This document shows, one piece after another, positions 54,901 through 61,248 of a stretch of 64,000 bases of DNA. Both the position numbers and the translations under genes were made by a program. Positions within the stretch are counted from its first letter, which is position 1. Each line of letters begins with the position of its first letter. Source of the DNA: Flavobacterium sp. 9R (GTDB taxonomy: Bacteria; Bacteroidota; Bacteroidia; Flavobacteriales; Flavobacteriaceae); the NCBI RefSeq assembly GCF_902506345.1, contig NZ_LR733413.1, positions 3,235,198 through 3,299,197 of the forward strand, read 5' to 3'. Below the pieces are notes generated by a model. That model was not told the origin of the DNA, made no database searches, and saw only the letters and a program-made list of their open reading frames with translations.

Positions 54901-55073
54901 AAATTATAGCTCAATAGCAAATGGATTTGTTTAGATATTGAAAATATGCTAACTAATTCAAATAAAGCAAATGCTGTAAAATGGTTGCAACTTATGTAAA
55001 TATTTGAACTGGGAGTGATTAAAGTCTGAAGTTCTTCAAGTAGTAATCTACTTTTGTTGTCTATAATATTCAT
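51903..55073 (-). CDS. SNF2-like DEAD/DEAH helicase with N-terminal PLD-like region
   Basis: The ATG at 55073 gives 1056 aa; a TTG two codons earlier (55079) is also open. The N-terminal ~180 residues resemble the phospholipase-D-like domain of helicase-associated proteins (NIYISCNHFTAFALFELVS), but a full HxK motif is not evident. The SF2 motor follows: I ADSVGLGKTFEALAV, II VVIDESHNFRNN, III LSATPVNNK, V/VI CTDCISEGQNLQDCD and RIIQRFGRIDRIGS. It is the first gene of the defence block, reads away from the HTH gene and has an inverted repeat (55119-55186) in its promoter region. Confidence 0.9.
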   Translation of the reverse strand: MNIIDNKSRLLLEELQTLITPSSNIYISCNHFTAFALFELVSIFSISKQIHLLLSYNFGQDDDFRFIQNEKESKLNLLLDRKHRINQVIGLIDDKIQIRKGGIGNQNILIIENDGISNCFFLTPLDLDSVCLGTINDENLIFINNIEDTQNQYLNYFNGAWNSSKIVLNDAVKALLEKGTNTISAEAIYKYSIREIFHYSTVNERADEKLEKTGFKNSKIWSLLYNFQKDAVIGAIDKIETYGGCIIADSVGLGKTFEALAVIKYYLLRNDQRVLLLAPKKLRENWTVYTLNDKRNILAEDRLNFDVLNHTDLTRERGKSGDIDLETIHWGNYDLVVIDESHNFRNNPNKRDGMTRYKRLMNHVIKANIRTKVLMLSATPVNNKMNDLKNQVAFITEGEDRYFSQYGIDSISQVMKDAQRKFTLWYKNGDPNNLDVNGLMESLDGSYFRILDMLTIARSRKHIEKYYDMSDIGNFPNRLTPITRTPEIDTKNQFSDIGQIYDEISTLTLASYTPLAYVRADKRAEYEAKYDMETGTGSVFKQVDREQSLIYLMRVNLLKRLESSIHSFKLTVEKLISFIDENLKQIENHQSGTLDLDIDINDIDIDDTELEDLLVGGKTKVLIQDLDNIAWKQDLKQDKAVLVRLMGSIKLIDVERDAKLLELKNIIEEKLHKPINDGNKKVIVFTAFADTAIYLYNELQDWLKKEHRLTSALVTGSGNNKTNMPKCKTDLNTILTNFSPLSKKRAEIYPDEKNEIDILFCTDCISEGQNLQDCDYLVNYDIHWNPVRIIQRFGRIDRIGSKNDNIQLVNFFPSMELDSFIDLVARVQGRMVMLDVSATGEDNIISQNSREMQDLDYRRQQLKQLQNQVIDLEDVHGNISITDLTFNDFKIDLEKSTDSELEELKHIPKASFAIAKSNLEHVKQGVIFCLKGNSEDYASKLKNNILYPFFLVYISIDGAEIIKASQTKTALDYFRKIAMGNDRIVPELIAEFDKETKANKKMEEYANLLKTAIQEVIGVQEEVGLDSLATAGGTSLLSSIINQEENLELISYLIIK

Positions 55074-55118
55074 TATCAATATTTAAATGGAGAATAACTT
55101 TTGTTGTGTAAGAACATA

Positions 55119-55186
55119 AATGTAGTAGATTTTGTCTTTTTTACACAATTGTTTTGTCTTTTTTTTTGGACAGAATCCACTACATT
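55119..55186. promoter_or_regulatory. Long inverted repeat in the divergent promoter region
   Basis: AATGTAGTAGATTTTGTC (55119-55136) and GACAGAATCCACTACATT (55169-55186) are complementary at 16 of 18 positions around a 32-nt spacer containing a second TTTTGTCTTTTTT. It lies between the helicase start and the HTH gene. A shared operator for a dimeric regulator is the simplest reading. Confidence 0.6.
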
Positions 55187-55237
55187 ATTAATATTCAGTA
55201 TTTTAGTTAAATAGTATCTTTATTAAAATATGTACAA

Positions 55238-55516
55238 ATGGAAAATGCAATAATGTTACACAATATAACTCCTCAGGACTTGGAGGAGTTAATCACAAAA
55301 GTGATAAAAGACCAATTACAAGAATTTGTAAAAAATGTACCTACCGATAATCCAGATGAGTTATTAACTAGAGAGGAAGCTTGTGATTTGTTGAAAATTA
55401 GTACGACAAGCCTATGGAATTGGACGAAAAAAGGCAAAATAATTGCTTATGGTATAGGTAATCGGGTATTATATAAAAAATCGGAGTTAATGGAAAGTTT
55501 GGTTCGAATTAATTAA
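55238..55516 (+). CDS. Excisionase/HTH_17-family DNA-binding protein
   Basis: This 92-aa protein has an N-terminal helix (ITPQDLEELITKVIKDQLQE) and a C-terminal HTH_17/MerR-like winged helix: ELLTREEACDLLKISTTSLW, then GIGNRVLYKKSEL. Such proteins act as AlpA/Xis-type recombination directionality factors or element regulators. It is divergent from the helicase and upstream of the putative replication protein, the usual place for an island regulator. Confidence 0.85.
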   Translation: MENAIMLHNITPQDLEELITKVIKDQLQEFVKNVPTDNPDELLTREEACDLLKISTTSLWNWTKKGKIIAYGIGNRVLYKKSELMESLVRIN

Positions 55517-55883
55517 TTTTTTCAGATGTTTTTAGCTTATTTTTTTTAATATCAAGATTTTGAACGTATTATCGTTTTCATTGCTTGAATTTTTGATAAA
55601 ATGTCCTTTCAAAGCATTTAATCAACGATATGAGCTTATTGAATATCCTATTTAGCAGGAGAATATGACGGAATAAGGTACCCAATAAATGGTTAAAAAT
55701 TACAAATTTATTGTAAAAAGTAATGTTTTTTTTCGGGCTGGTATTGACAATTTTTTAATGTTTATTATATTTATTTTTAATGGTACTAACACCGTTAGCT
55801 GGGTTCCAGATATTAGCTATATCTGGTTCTCTCCCCAGCCTAAAAAATGAGAGAAAAAAATAACAAAGAGAGAATATCATTTT
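55517..55883. other. Structured 367-bp intergenic region, candidate replication origin or leader
   Basis: The right part contains three palindromes in series: CTAAC-ACC-GTTAG (55785-55797), an outer GCTGGG / CCCAGC pair (55798-55803 and 55834-55839) and, inside it, CCAGATAT-TAGCT-ATATCTGG (55806-55826). The left part is AT-rich, with no gene seen. Its position before the putative replication protein suggests an origin or an RNA leader. Confidence 0.5.
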
Positions 55884-57287
55884 ATGACCAAATACACCAA
55901 GTACAGAAGTTTTTTGCTCCCTAAAGAAATTGTTGAAGTTCTATTTCTAACTGCCCACCACATTCCATTACAAGACAATAAACAATCAGAAATTATTGTT
56001 GGATTATCAATCATCAATGATATTCTATCAAAGTCGAATCAAAAACATAATTCGGAAGATTATCCATATCATTTTAATCCAATGTATTCTAAGTATTTAC
56101 AATTGAAATATGGGAATTACTATAATACATATATAGAATGGTTAATTATCCATAATATTATTTGGAAGGACTTTTATTATGGTGGAAAATCAACATATTT
56201 TTACTTTCAATCTAATGAGAATTATTTGTCTAAAATCAATTTTCTATGTAAAGAAAATGAGATTCCAGTAGAGTCTATAGGTGAGATTATAGATACCTAT
56301 TGTTTACGTGACAGCATCAAAATATCATTGATAAGTCACGCTATTAAAGAGATTAACTACATTCAAAAAAATAGGATTTTCAACAAGTGGTACCGAATTA
56401 AAGTGCCGATTACGAAAACAAATAAGAAGTTTTTGACTAAGGATTATGAGCAGGACTCGACCTATATAAATAATGCTCCGAAGCATATAAAAAAAATGGG
56501 GAGCCATTATCGAAAAGGATTGAAAATACAATATGAAGAAGCAATTGAACATAGTGAAAATCGTTATTTAAAAGAGCTATCTGAAGCTAAAAACAGTAAA
56601 GAAGAAGTTTCTGCATTCAAACGCTATTCTTCCCGTATTTCAAGCATAAATGCAATTCATAATGGGAGTCTAAATAAAACACTCCGTTTCAAACGTAATG
56701 ATACCAACAAGAGATTGGATACCAATCTAACCAACATGGCTTCAGATTTGAGACCGTTTATTGTTGGCTACGAGAACATGAGCTATTTAGACCTTTCTAA
56801 TTCGCAACCTGTACTTTTTAATATTCTGCTCCAATCGTATCGTAAAAATGCTTCAGAAGCCTTATTGAACGAAATTGACAATTATTTCATAATCACCACA
56901 TCTGGAAAGTGGTATGAATGGTTACAAGGTCTTTATGGTCTAAATAGAAATGAATGTAAAGAGATTTGGATGAAAATTGCCTATTCTAAAAATCATCACA
57001 ACCCAGAGGTTAAACAAATATTTAAAAAAGGATTCCCTCTTATTTATGGTATCATAGAAGAGATAAAAAAAGAAAAGCACGAAGATTTTGCGGTAGAACT
57101 TCAGAAAATAGAAAGCAAAATTTTTATCGATGAAATTTGTAAAGAGTTGGTTAATCATGGCATTATACCGTATACAATGCATGATGGTTTATTGGTTCCT
57201 AAGGAACACAAGGAAAAAACATTGGAAATTATGCAAACAATTCTAAAAGAAAAACTTGGAGTAATTCCACTTATAAAAGTTGAATAA
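55884..57287 (+). CDS. Putative element replication protein, family-A-polymerase-like palm suspected
   Basis: This 467-aa protein has no confident family. The C-terminal half holds a suggestive motif series: a lead-in KRLDTNLTNMASDLRPF (276-292), then YLDLSNSQPVLF (301-312; Asp303), helix ECKEIWMKIAYSKN (357-370), and TMHDGLLVP (431-439; His433, Asp434). This order resembles motifs A, B and C of family-A polymerases (DxSQ, K...YG, HDE). The N-terminal half is basic and may bind DNA. It is the last gene before the right end. In the excised circle it would sit directly upstream of attP and the integrase. The polymerase reading is a hypothesis. Confidence 0.6.
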   Translation: MTKYTKYRSFLLPKEIVEVLFLTAHHIPLQDNKQSEIIVGLSIINDILSKSNQKHNSEDYPYHFNPMYSKYLQLKYGNYYNTYIEWLIIHNIIWKDFYYGGKSTYFYFQSNENYLSKINFLCKENEIPVESIGEIIDTYCLRDSIKISLISHAIKEINYIQKNRIFNKWYRIKVPITKTNKKFLTKDYEQDSTYINNAPKHIKKMGSHYRKGLKIQYEEAIEHSENRYLKELSEAKNSKEEVSAFKRYSSRISSINAIHNGSLNKTLRFKRNDTNKRLDTNLTNMASDLRPFIVGYENMSYLDLSNSQPVLFNILLQSYRKNASEALLNEIDNYFIITTSGKWYEWLQGLYGLNRNECKEIWMKIAYSKNHHNPEVKQIFKKGFPLIYGIIEEIKKEKHEDFAVELQKIESKIFIDEICKELVNHGIIPYTMHDGLLVPKEHKEKTLEIMQTILKEKLGVIPLIKVE

Positions 57288-57341
57288 GTTAAGTGAAACT
57301 TTTCTTTGCTTCAATTTTCAATTAAGAAAGCTTTTTTTCAA

Positions 57342-57437
57342 TTTCACTATTTTCACTGTTTTCTTTAATTGTAAAAATAGGAACAAGAAGGTCTTAAAAA
57401 TTAGAAAAAAGCTCCATTTGTGTTCCTAATGTGTTCC
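57342..57437 (+). repeat. Right-end integrase arm-type sites
   Basis: TTTCACTATTTTCA (57342-57355) and the 22-bp block with two GTGTTCC units (57416-57437) are exact copies of the left-end sequences at 28882-28895 and 28899-28920, in the same orientation. Confidence 0.75.
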
Positions 57438-57449
57438 CGTGAAAACGCA

Positions 57450-57478
57450 AAAGCCTGATTTTTATACAATCAGGCTTT
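57450..57478 (-). terminator. Terminator for tRNA-Pro, supplied by the island
   Basis: AAAGCCTGATT / AATCAGGCTTT with a 7-nt loop lies 7 bp beyond the tRNA 3' end. It is inside the right attachment site, so it belongs to the element and replaces the chromosomal hairpin now stranded at 28717-28750. Confidence 0.7.
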
Positions 57479-57483
57479 GTTAT

Positions 57484-57497
57484 AGTCGGGATGACTG
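57484..57497. other. Right attachment site (attR core)
   Basis: AGTCGGGATGACTG covers the tRNA-Pro 3' acceptor strand, the discriminator base and two bases beyond. It is identical to 28761-28774. Integration here leaves the tRNA gene intact. Confidence 0.88.
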
Positions 57498-57559
57498 GAT
57501 TCGAACCAGCGACCCCTAGCACCCCATGCTAGTACGCTACCAGGCTGCGCTACATCCCG
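57486..57559 (-). tRNA. tRNA-Pro (anticodon GGG)
   Basis: This 74-nt gene folds into a full cloverleaf. The acceptor is CGGGATG/CATCCCG with discriminator A, the D stem GCGC/GCGT, the anticodon stem CTAGC/GCTAG with loop ATGGGGT (anticodon GGG), the T stem GCTGG/CCAGT and the loop TTCGAAT. CCA is not encoded. It reads CCC and CCU codons. It is the integration target of the island. Confidence 0.95.
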
Positions 57560-57567
57560 AGAGGAGC

Positions 57568-57598
57568 CGAAATTACTATCTATTGTAAAAAAAACAAA
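57568..57598 (-). promoter_or_regulatory. Promoter of tRNA-Pro
   Basis: On the minus strand TTTG (57598-57595) and TAATTTCG (57575-57568) are separated by 19 bp. They match the Bacteroidota -33/-7 pattern with one mismatch in the -7 box, 9 bp before the tRNA 5' end. Confidence 0.55.
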
Positions 57599-57682
57599 GG
57601 AAAAGTTCTGTTTTTTTAAAAGAGAGTCAATTAAAAAAGGTAACTTTAATTCTGCCAATCGATTAAGGTAAAGTATACTAGA

Positions 57683-58123
57683 ATGGAAACATTACATTTT
57701 TCAATTTTGATACAGGCTCCAAAAGAAAAAATTTGGGCTGTTTTATGGGATGATGCAACTTATAGACAATGGACATCTGCTTTTTGTGAAGGGACTTATG
57801 CTGTTAGTGATTGGAAAGAGGGAAGTAAAATTCATTTTTTATCTCCTACTGGCGAAGGAATGAATAGCCTTATCCAAACAAAACTAGAATATGAGTATAT
57901 GGCTTTTAAGCATTTGGGAGAATTGAAAAACTTTCAAGAAATGCCAATAGATGAAGCAACGCAAGTATGGACAGGGGCTATGGAAACCTATCGATTAACA
58001 ACAACACCCGATGGAGTTTTGCTCGAAACTACGATGGACTGTTTAGCCCAATATCAGCAGTATTTTGAAGATACTTTTCCTAAAGGTTTAGCCCTTATAA
58101 AACAACTTTCAGAAACTAAATAA
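57683..58123 (+). CDS. SRPBCC/AHSA1-type protein
   Basis: This 146-aa protein has the START-like SRPBCC fold: FSILIQAPKEKIWAVLWDDA, YRQWTSAF and a C-terminal long helix YFEDTFPKGLALIKQLSETK. Members bind hydrophobic ligands or act as Hsp90-activator-like proteins; the ligand is unknown. It is followed 8 bp later by a VOC protein, a pairing often seen in stress or detoxification contexts. Confidence 0.9.
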   Translation: METLHFSILIQAPKEKIWAVLWDDATYRQWTSAFCEGTYAVSDWKEGSKIHFLSPTGEGMNSLIQTKLEYEYMAFKHLGELKNFQEMPIDEATQVWTGAMETYRLTTTPDGVLLETTMDCLAQYQQYFEDTFPKGLALIKQLSETK

Positions 58124-58131
58124 CATATTAT

Positions 58132-58569
58132 ATGACAGCAATCAATCCTTATTTAATATTTAATGGCAATTGTGAAGAAGCCTTTTTGTTGTACCAATCC
58201 GTGTTTGGTGGTGAGTTTCCTTATGTAGGAAGATTTGGCGAGATGCCTTCAGGAGATGGAATTCCATCGTTGTCTGAGGAAGATAGTAACAAAATTATGC
58301 ACATTTCTTTGCCTATAGGAGCTCATTCGGTTTTAATGGGAAGCGATAGTAATAGTGCTTCGGGTGCAGTTACTTTTGGGCAAAATATGTCGGTTTCTAT
58401 CAATACGGTAAGCCGTGAAGAAGCCGATAGTTTTTTCAATGGTTTATCAGCAAACGGAAATATAGTGATGCCTATGACCGATACTTTTTGGGGAGCGTAT
58501 TTCGGAATGTGTACTGATAAATTTGGCGTGAATTGGATGGTGAATTATGACGAAGTCAAAGAAGAATAG
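58132..58569 (+). CDS. VOC family protein (PhnB-like)
   Basis: This 145-aa protein is a glyoxalase/bleomycin-resistance-fold protein of the PhnB-like subfamily. It has INPYLIFNGNCEEAFLLYQS at the N-terminus, GEFPYVGRFGEMP, HISLPIGAHSVLMGSD, and a C-terminal WGAYFGMCTDKFGVNWMVNY. The function of this subfamily is unclear; metal and substrate cannot be predicted. It forms a two-gene operon with the SRPBCC gene and ends at a bidirectional terminator. Confidence 0.92.
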   Translation: MTAINPYLIFNGNCEEAFLLYQSVFGGEFPYVGRFGEMPSGDGIPSLSEEDSNKIMHISLPIGAHSVLMGSDSNSASGAVTFGQNMSVSINTVSREEADSFFNGLSANGNIVMPMTDTFWGAYFGMCTDKFGVNWMVNYDEVKEE

Positions 58570-58598
58570 ATAAAAAACCAGCACTAAGTTAAAATAGT

Positions 58599-58633
58599 AA
58601 AGCCCTGAGATTAGGAGGTAGTCTCAGGGCTTT
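58599..58633. terminator. Bidirectional terminator between VOC and outer-membrane receptor genes
   Basis: A 12-bp stem, AAAGCCCTGAGA / TCTCAGGGCTTT with an 11-nt loop, lies between two convergent genes and can serve both. Confidence 0.85.
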
Positions 58634-58654
58634 GTTACTAAATCAAAACAAAAA

Positions 58655-60877
58655 TTATTTTATAATTCCTCCTCCTTGTTTTACTTTCTCCGTATCGATA
58701 TTGATATTTTCTTGTTCTAGTTTTAGGTTTCCAAAATTATAGGTCAACGATACACGGAAAGTTCTTGAATCTTGTTTTTGGTAAAAACGAGTGTCCAAAT
58801 TTTCTCCTACAATCAAAGCGTTAACTTCATTTTTGTTGAAAACATCAAAGCAATGCAATCCTACTTTTAATTTTTTATTCATAAAATCTTTGTTGAAAGA
58901 AATATCAAATTGCTGAATAGGCTTTTCGATTTGGTAAATCTCCCAGGTTCCTTTTGGTAAAATAAAATAAGAAAGTGTATTGGTGATTTGCCAAGGCAAT
59001 ATAATTTGTGCTTGTGCACCATAGTTTACAATCGCTTTGTTATCAAATGGAAAACTATAGCCATCAATAGTAGATTTTACATAATTGATGTTGAGGTAGA
59101 TGTAATTCATCTTGTCAATAGTATTCATACGTTTTTGAAACTCTGCTTTGCCTTTGAAGAAATAATCTAAAGGAATTGGAAAGGAAGCAAAAGCACTAAA
59201 TGTTTTGATTTTATCAAATTGTTGAAAGGTTTGATTGCTGACTAATTCCCCAGGTTTTGCACTAAAGATAAATCGGTTGTCGTCTTTTGCAATGGTGTAG
59301 TTTGCTCCCAATTGAACAAATTGTAAAGCGGTTAACTTCACTTCAAAATTATCGTAAAACACAGGTTGCAAACCTAAATTTCCTGTTGTGGTATTGTACT
59401 GATTAAAGTTGGAACTATTGTTAGGGTCAATAGTATTGTAATTAGGTTGCGCAATTTTTCTTGAATATGAACTGCTAAAATTTACTTGAGGGCTTATTTC
59501 GTATAGCGCGCTTATGTTTGGAAAAAGGTTAGTGTTTCTGTACTCAATTTTGTCTGCAATGGTACTGGCTTCTCTTTTTACATCAAAATCTTCCAAACGA
59601 AGACCAACAGTAAAGTTGAATTTTTTTATCTTTTTTCTGGCTTCAACGTAGAACGCTAAATTCGATTCGTTGTAATTAAAGTCGATGCTTTCTGCATAGT
59701 TATTCGAATCAAAAATAGTATTCGTGCTACTGTTGATATTGTATTGTCCAAAGTTATTAACTTTAATGGAATTGTATTTTCCACCAGTATTGATTGTAAA
59801 GTCAAGTTTGTTGAAAGGAATGGCAAAATCGTATTTCAAATAGTAATTGGTCAAATTAAAATCGATGATTCCGTTATTGTAGGAAGGAATGTTGCCCGAA
59901 TTCAATCCGCTTGATTGATTGATAGGTGTTTTGTCAAAAGTGTTCAAAAAAGCAGTTACATCAAGGGTTCTTCCAAGAGTATCGAGCTTCGTTTTGTATT
60001 GAAGACTCAGTTCATTGTTATAGTTTTTATTTTTAGAAAAGCCTTCGTCATTATAATCTATGTTTTCACCAAAAGCACTAGAGTTGAAAACAGAACGGTC
60101 ATTGGCAAAGTTTCCATTGTAATTGAAAAGCAAATTAGATTTTGAACTCAATTTGTAATTTGTTCCCAGTCTGAAGTACAGGTTTCTATTGGTGTTTACC
60201 GTAAAATTCTCTTGAAATAAGTTTTTATCAGGAGCGAAAGAGGTAAATGTTTGGCTGTTTTTAGAACGGTTTTCGCTATCAATATAGTTGTAGCCTAACA
60301 TAGTCTGCCAACTGAAATTTTTCTCTTTTCCGTTCAATAAAATTTGAGGACTTGGTTTTTGATATTTATTAAAATTATAATTGATGTTAAAGTTTGCATT
60401 GACACCTTTAAGCCTTTTGGAACTTGTGATGATGTTTATGATAGAGCCACTAGCATTGGCATCATATGCGGCTCCGGGATTATAGATGAGTTCTACCTTT
60501 TCGATGGCATTTGCCGGAAGGCTCGAAAGATAATTTTGTAAATCGGTTCCATTTAATGTACTGGGTGAACCATCAATGTAAACGGTAACTCCTTTGCCAT
60601 TAAGCGTTAATCCACCCGTTGGAGATGTAATCACACCGGGCAGTCTTTTGATAGCTTCAAGACTGTTACCGCTATTTAGCATTCCGTTATCTTTTACGCT
60701 AACAATCGTCTTGTCGGATTCCACTTTTAGAAATTGCTTTTTGTTGCCAAAAACGGTTACTTCTTTTAATTCTTCTGCTTTTTTTGCGCTAGCGATGGAG
60801 TCTTGTTGGGTTTTGACGTCCTGAGCCAAGGCAACTGAGGCAACAAATAGACTCAGAAAAGATAAAATTATTTTCAT
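58655..60877 (-). CDS. Outer-membrane beta-barrel/TonB-dependent-receptor-like protein
   Basis: This 740-aa protein has a signal peptide (LSFLSLFVASVALAQ). A plug domain follows (LEAIKRLPGVITSPTGGLTL, GVTVYIDGSPSTLNGTDLQN, IEKVELIYNPGAAYDANASG, IINIITS) and then a ~22-strand barrel of the OMP_b-brl_3 type. A TonB box is not obvious, and the usual N-terminal carboxypeptidase-like domain is missing. It has no SusD partner, so a small-molecule or metal uptake role is likelier than polysaccharide uptake. The ligand is unknown. Confidence 0.9.
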   Translation of the reverse strand: MKIILSFLSLFVASVALAQDVKTQQDSIASAKKAEELKEVTVFGNKKQFLKVESDKTIVSVKDNGMLNSGNSLEAIKRLPGVITSPTGGLTLNGKGVTVYIDGSPSTLNGTDLQNYLSSLPANAIEKVELIYNPGAAYDANASGSIINIITSSKRLKGVNANFNINYNFNKYQKPSPQILLNGKEKNFSWQTMLGYNYIDSENRSKNSQTFTSFAPDKNLFQENFTVNTNRNLYFRLGTNYKLSSKSNLLFNYNGNFANDRSVFNSSAFGENIDYNDEGFSKNKNYNNELSLQYKTKLDTLGRTLDVTAFLNTFDKTPINQSSGLNSGNIPSYNNGIIDFNLTNYYLKYDFAIPFNKLDFTINTGGKYNSIKVNNFGQYNINSSTNTIFDSNNYAESIDFNYNESNLAFYVEARKKIKKFNFTVGLRLEDFDVKREASTIADKIEYRNTNLFPNISALYEISPQVNFSSSYSRKIAQPNYNTIDPNNSSNFNQYNTTTGNLGLQPVFYDNFEVKLTALQFVQLGANYTIAKDDNRFIFSAKPGELVSNQTFQQFDKIKTFSAFASFPIPLDYFFKGKAEFQKRMNTIDKMNYIYLNINYVKSTIDGYSFPFDNKAIVNYGAQAQIILPWQITNTLSYFILPKGTWEIYQIEKPIQQFDISFNKDFMNKKLKVGLHCFDVFNKNEVNALIVGENLDTRFYQKQDSRTFRVSLTYNFGNLKLEQENINIDTEKVKQGGGIIK

Positions 60878-61085
60878 AATAATTGAATTTGATGAAAAAA
60901 TACAGTCACAACAATTCCCTTCAAAAAGAAATTTTGAATAGCATAAAAAAAATTAAAGGGAAGATAAATTCAGCCTAAAAAAGGGCTTTGAATTTGTGGA
61001 AGGTACTGCGGGTTTTCATATTGATTAGTGATTAGATTGATGATTGATTACACATAAGACGGCAATCATTATCAATTGTTACAAT

Positions 61086-61235
61086 TCAACATAAAATTTT
61101 AGAAAAAAAAGAGTGTTGTGGATAGGATTGAAAAAGTTGTACACAGCGTTTACTGCCACTACCACCACAAACGCGACCAGGAGTAGCGCAAGAAGTGAAG
61201 CAAATAATGAGCCCAAAGAGTAATAGTTTTTTCAT
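61086..61235 (-). CDS. Small lipoprotein-like peptide (49 aa)
   Basis: A short frame begins MKKLLLFGLIICFTSCATPG, with a perfect lipoprotein signal (lipobox FTSC, Cys16). The segment RVCGGSGSKRCV, with two Cys, follows, then a less conserved tail to TGA 61086-61088. It starts 13 bp after the GH3 gene stop, on the same strand, so it is likely in the same operon. From memory, similar tiny lipoproteins follow GH3 genes in Flavobacterium. Function unknown; it might be a small envelope factor. Confidence 0.65.
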   Translation of the reverse strand: MKKLLLFGLIICFTSCATPGRVCGGSGSKRCVQLFQSYPQHSFFSKILC

Positions 61236-61248
61236 TTATTAAGCAGCG

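Noticed and set aside
57470..57658. A 62-codon minus-strand frame through the tRNA region
   Set aside because: Its middle (RDVAQPGSVLAWGARGRWFE) is simply the translated tRNA-Pro sequence, a well-known false protein. The tRNA fold explains the conservation.
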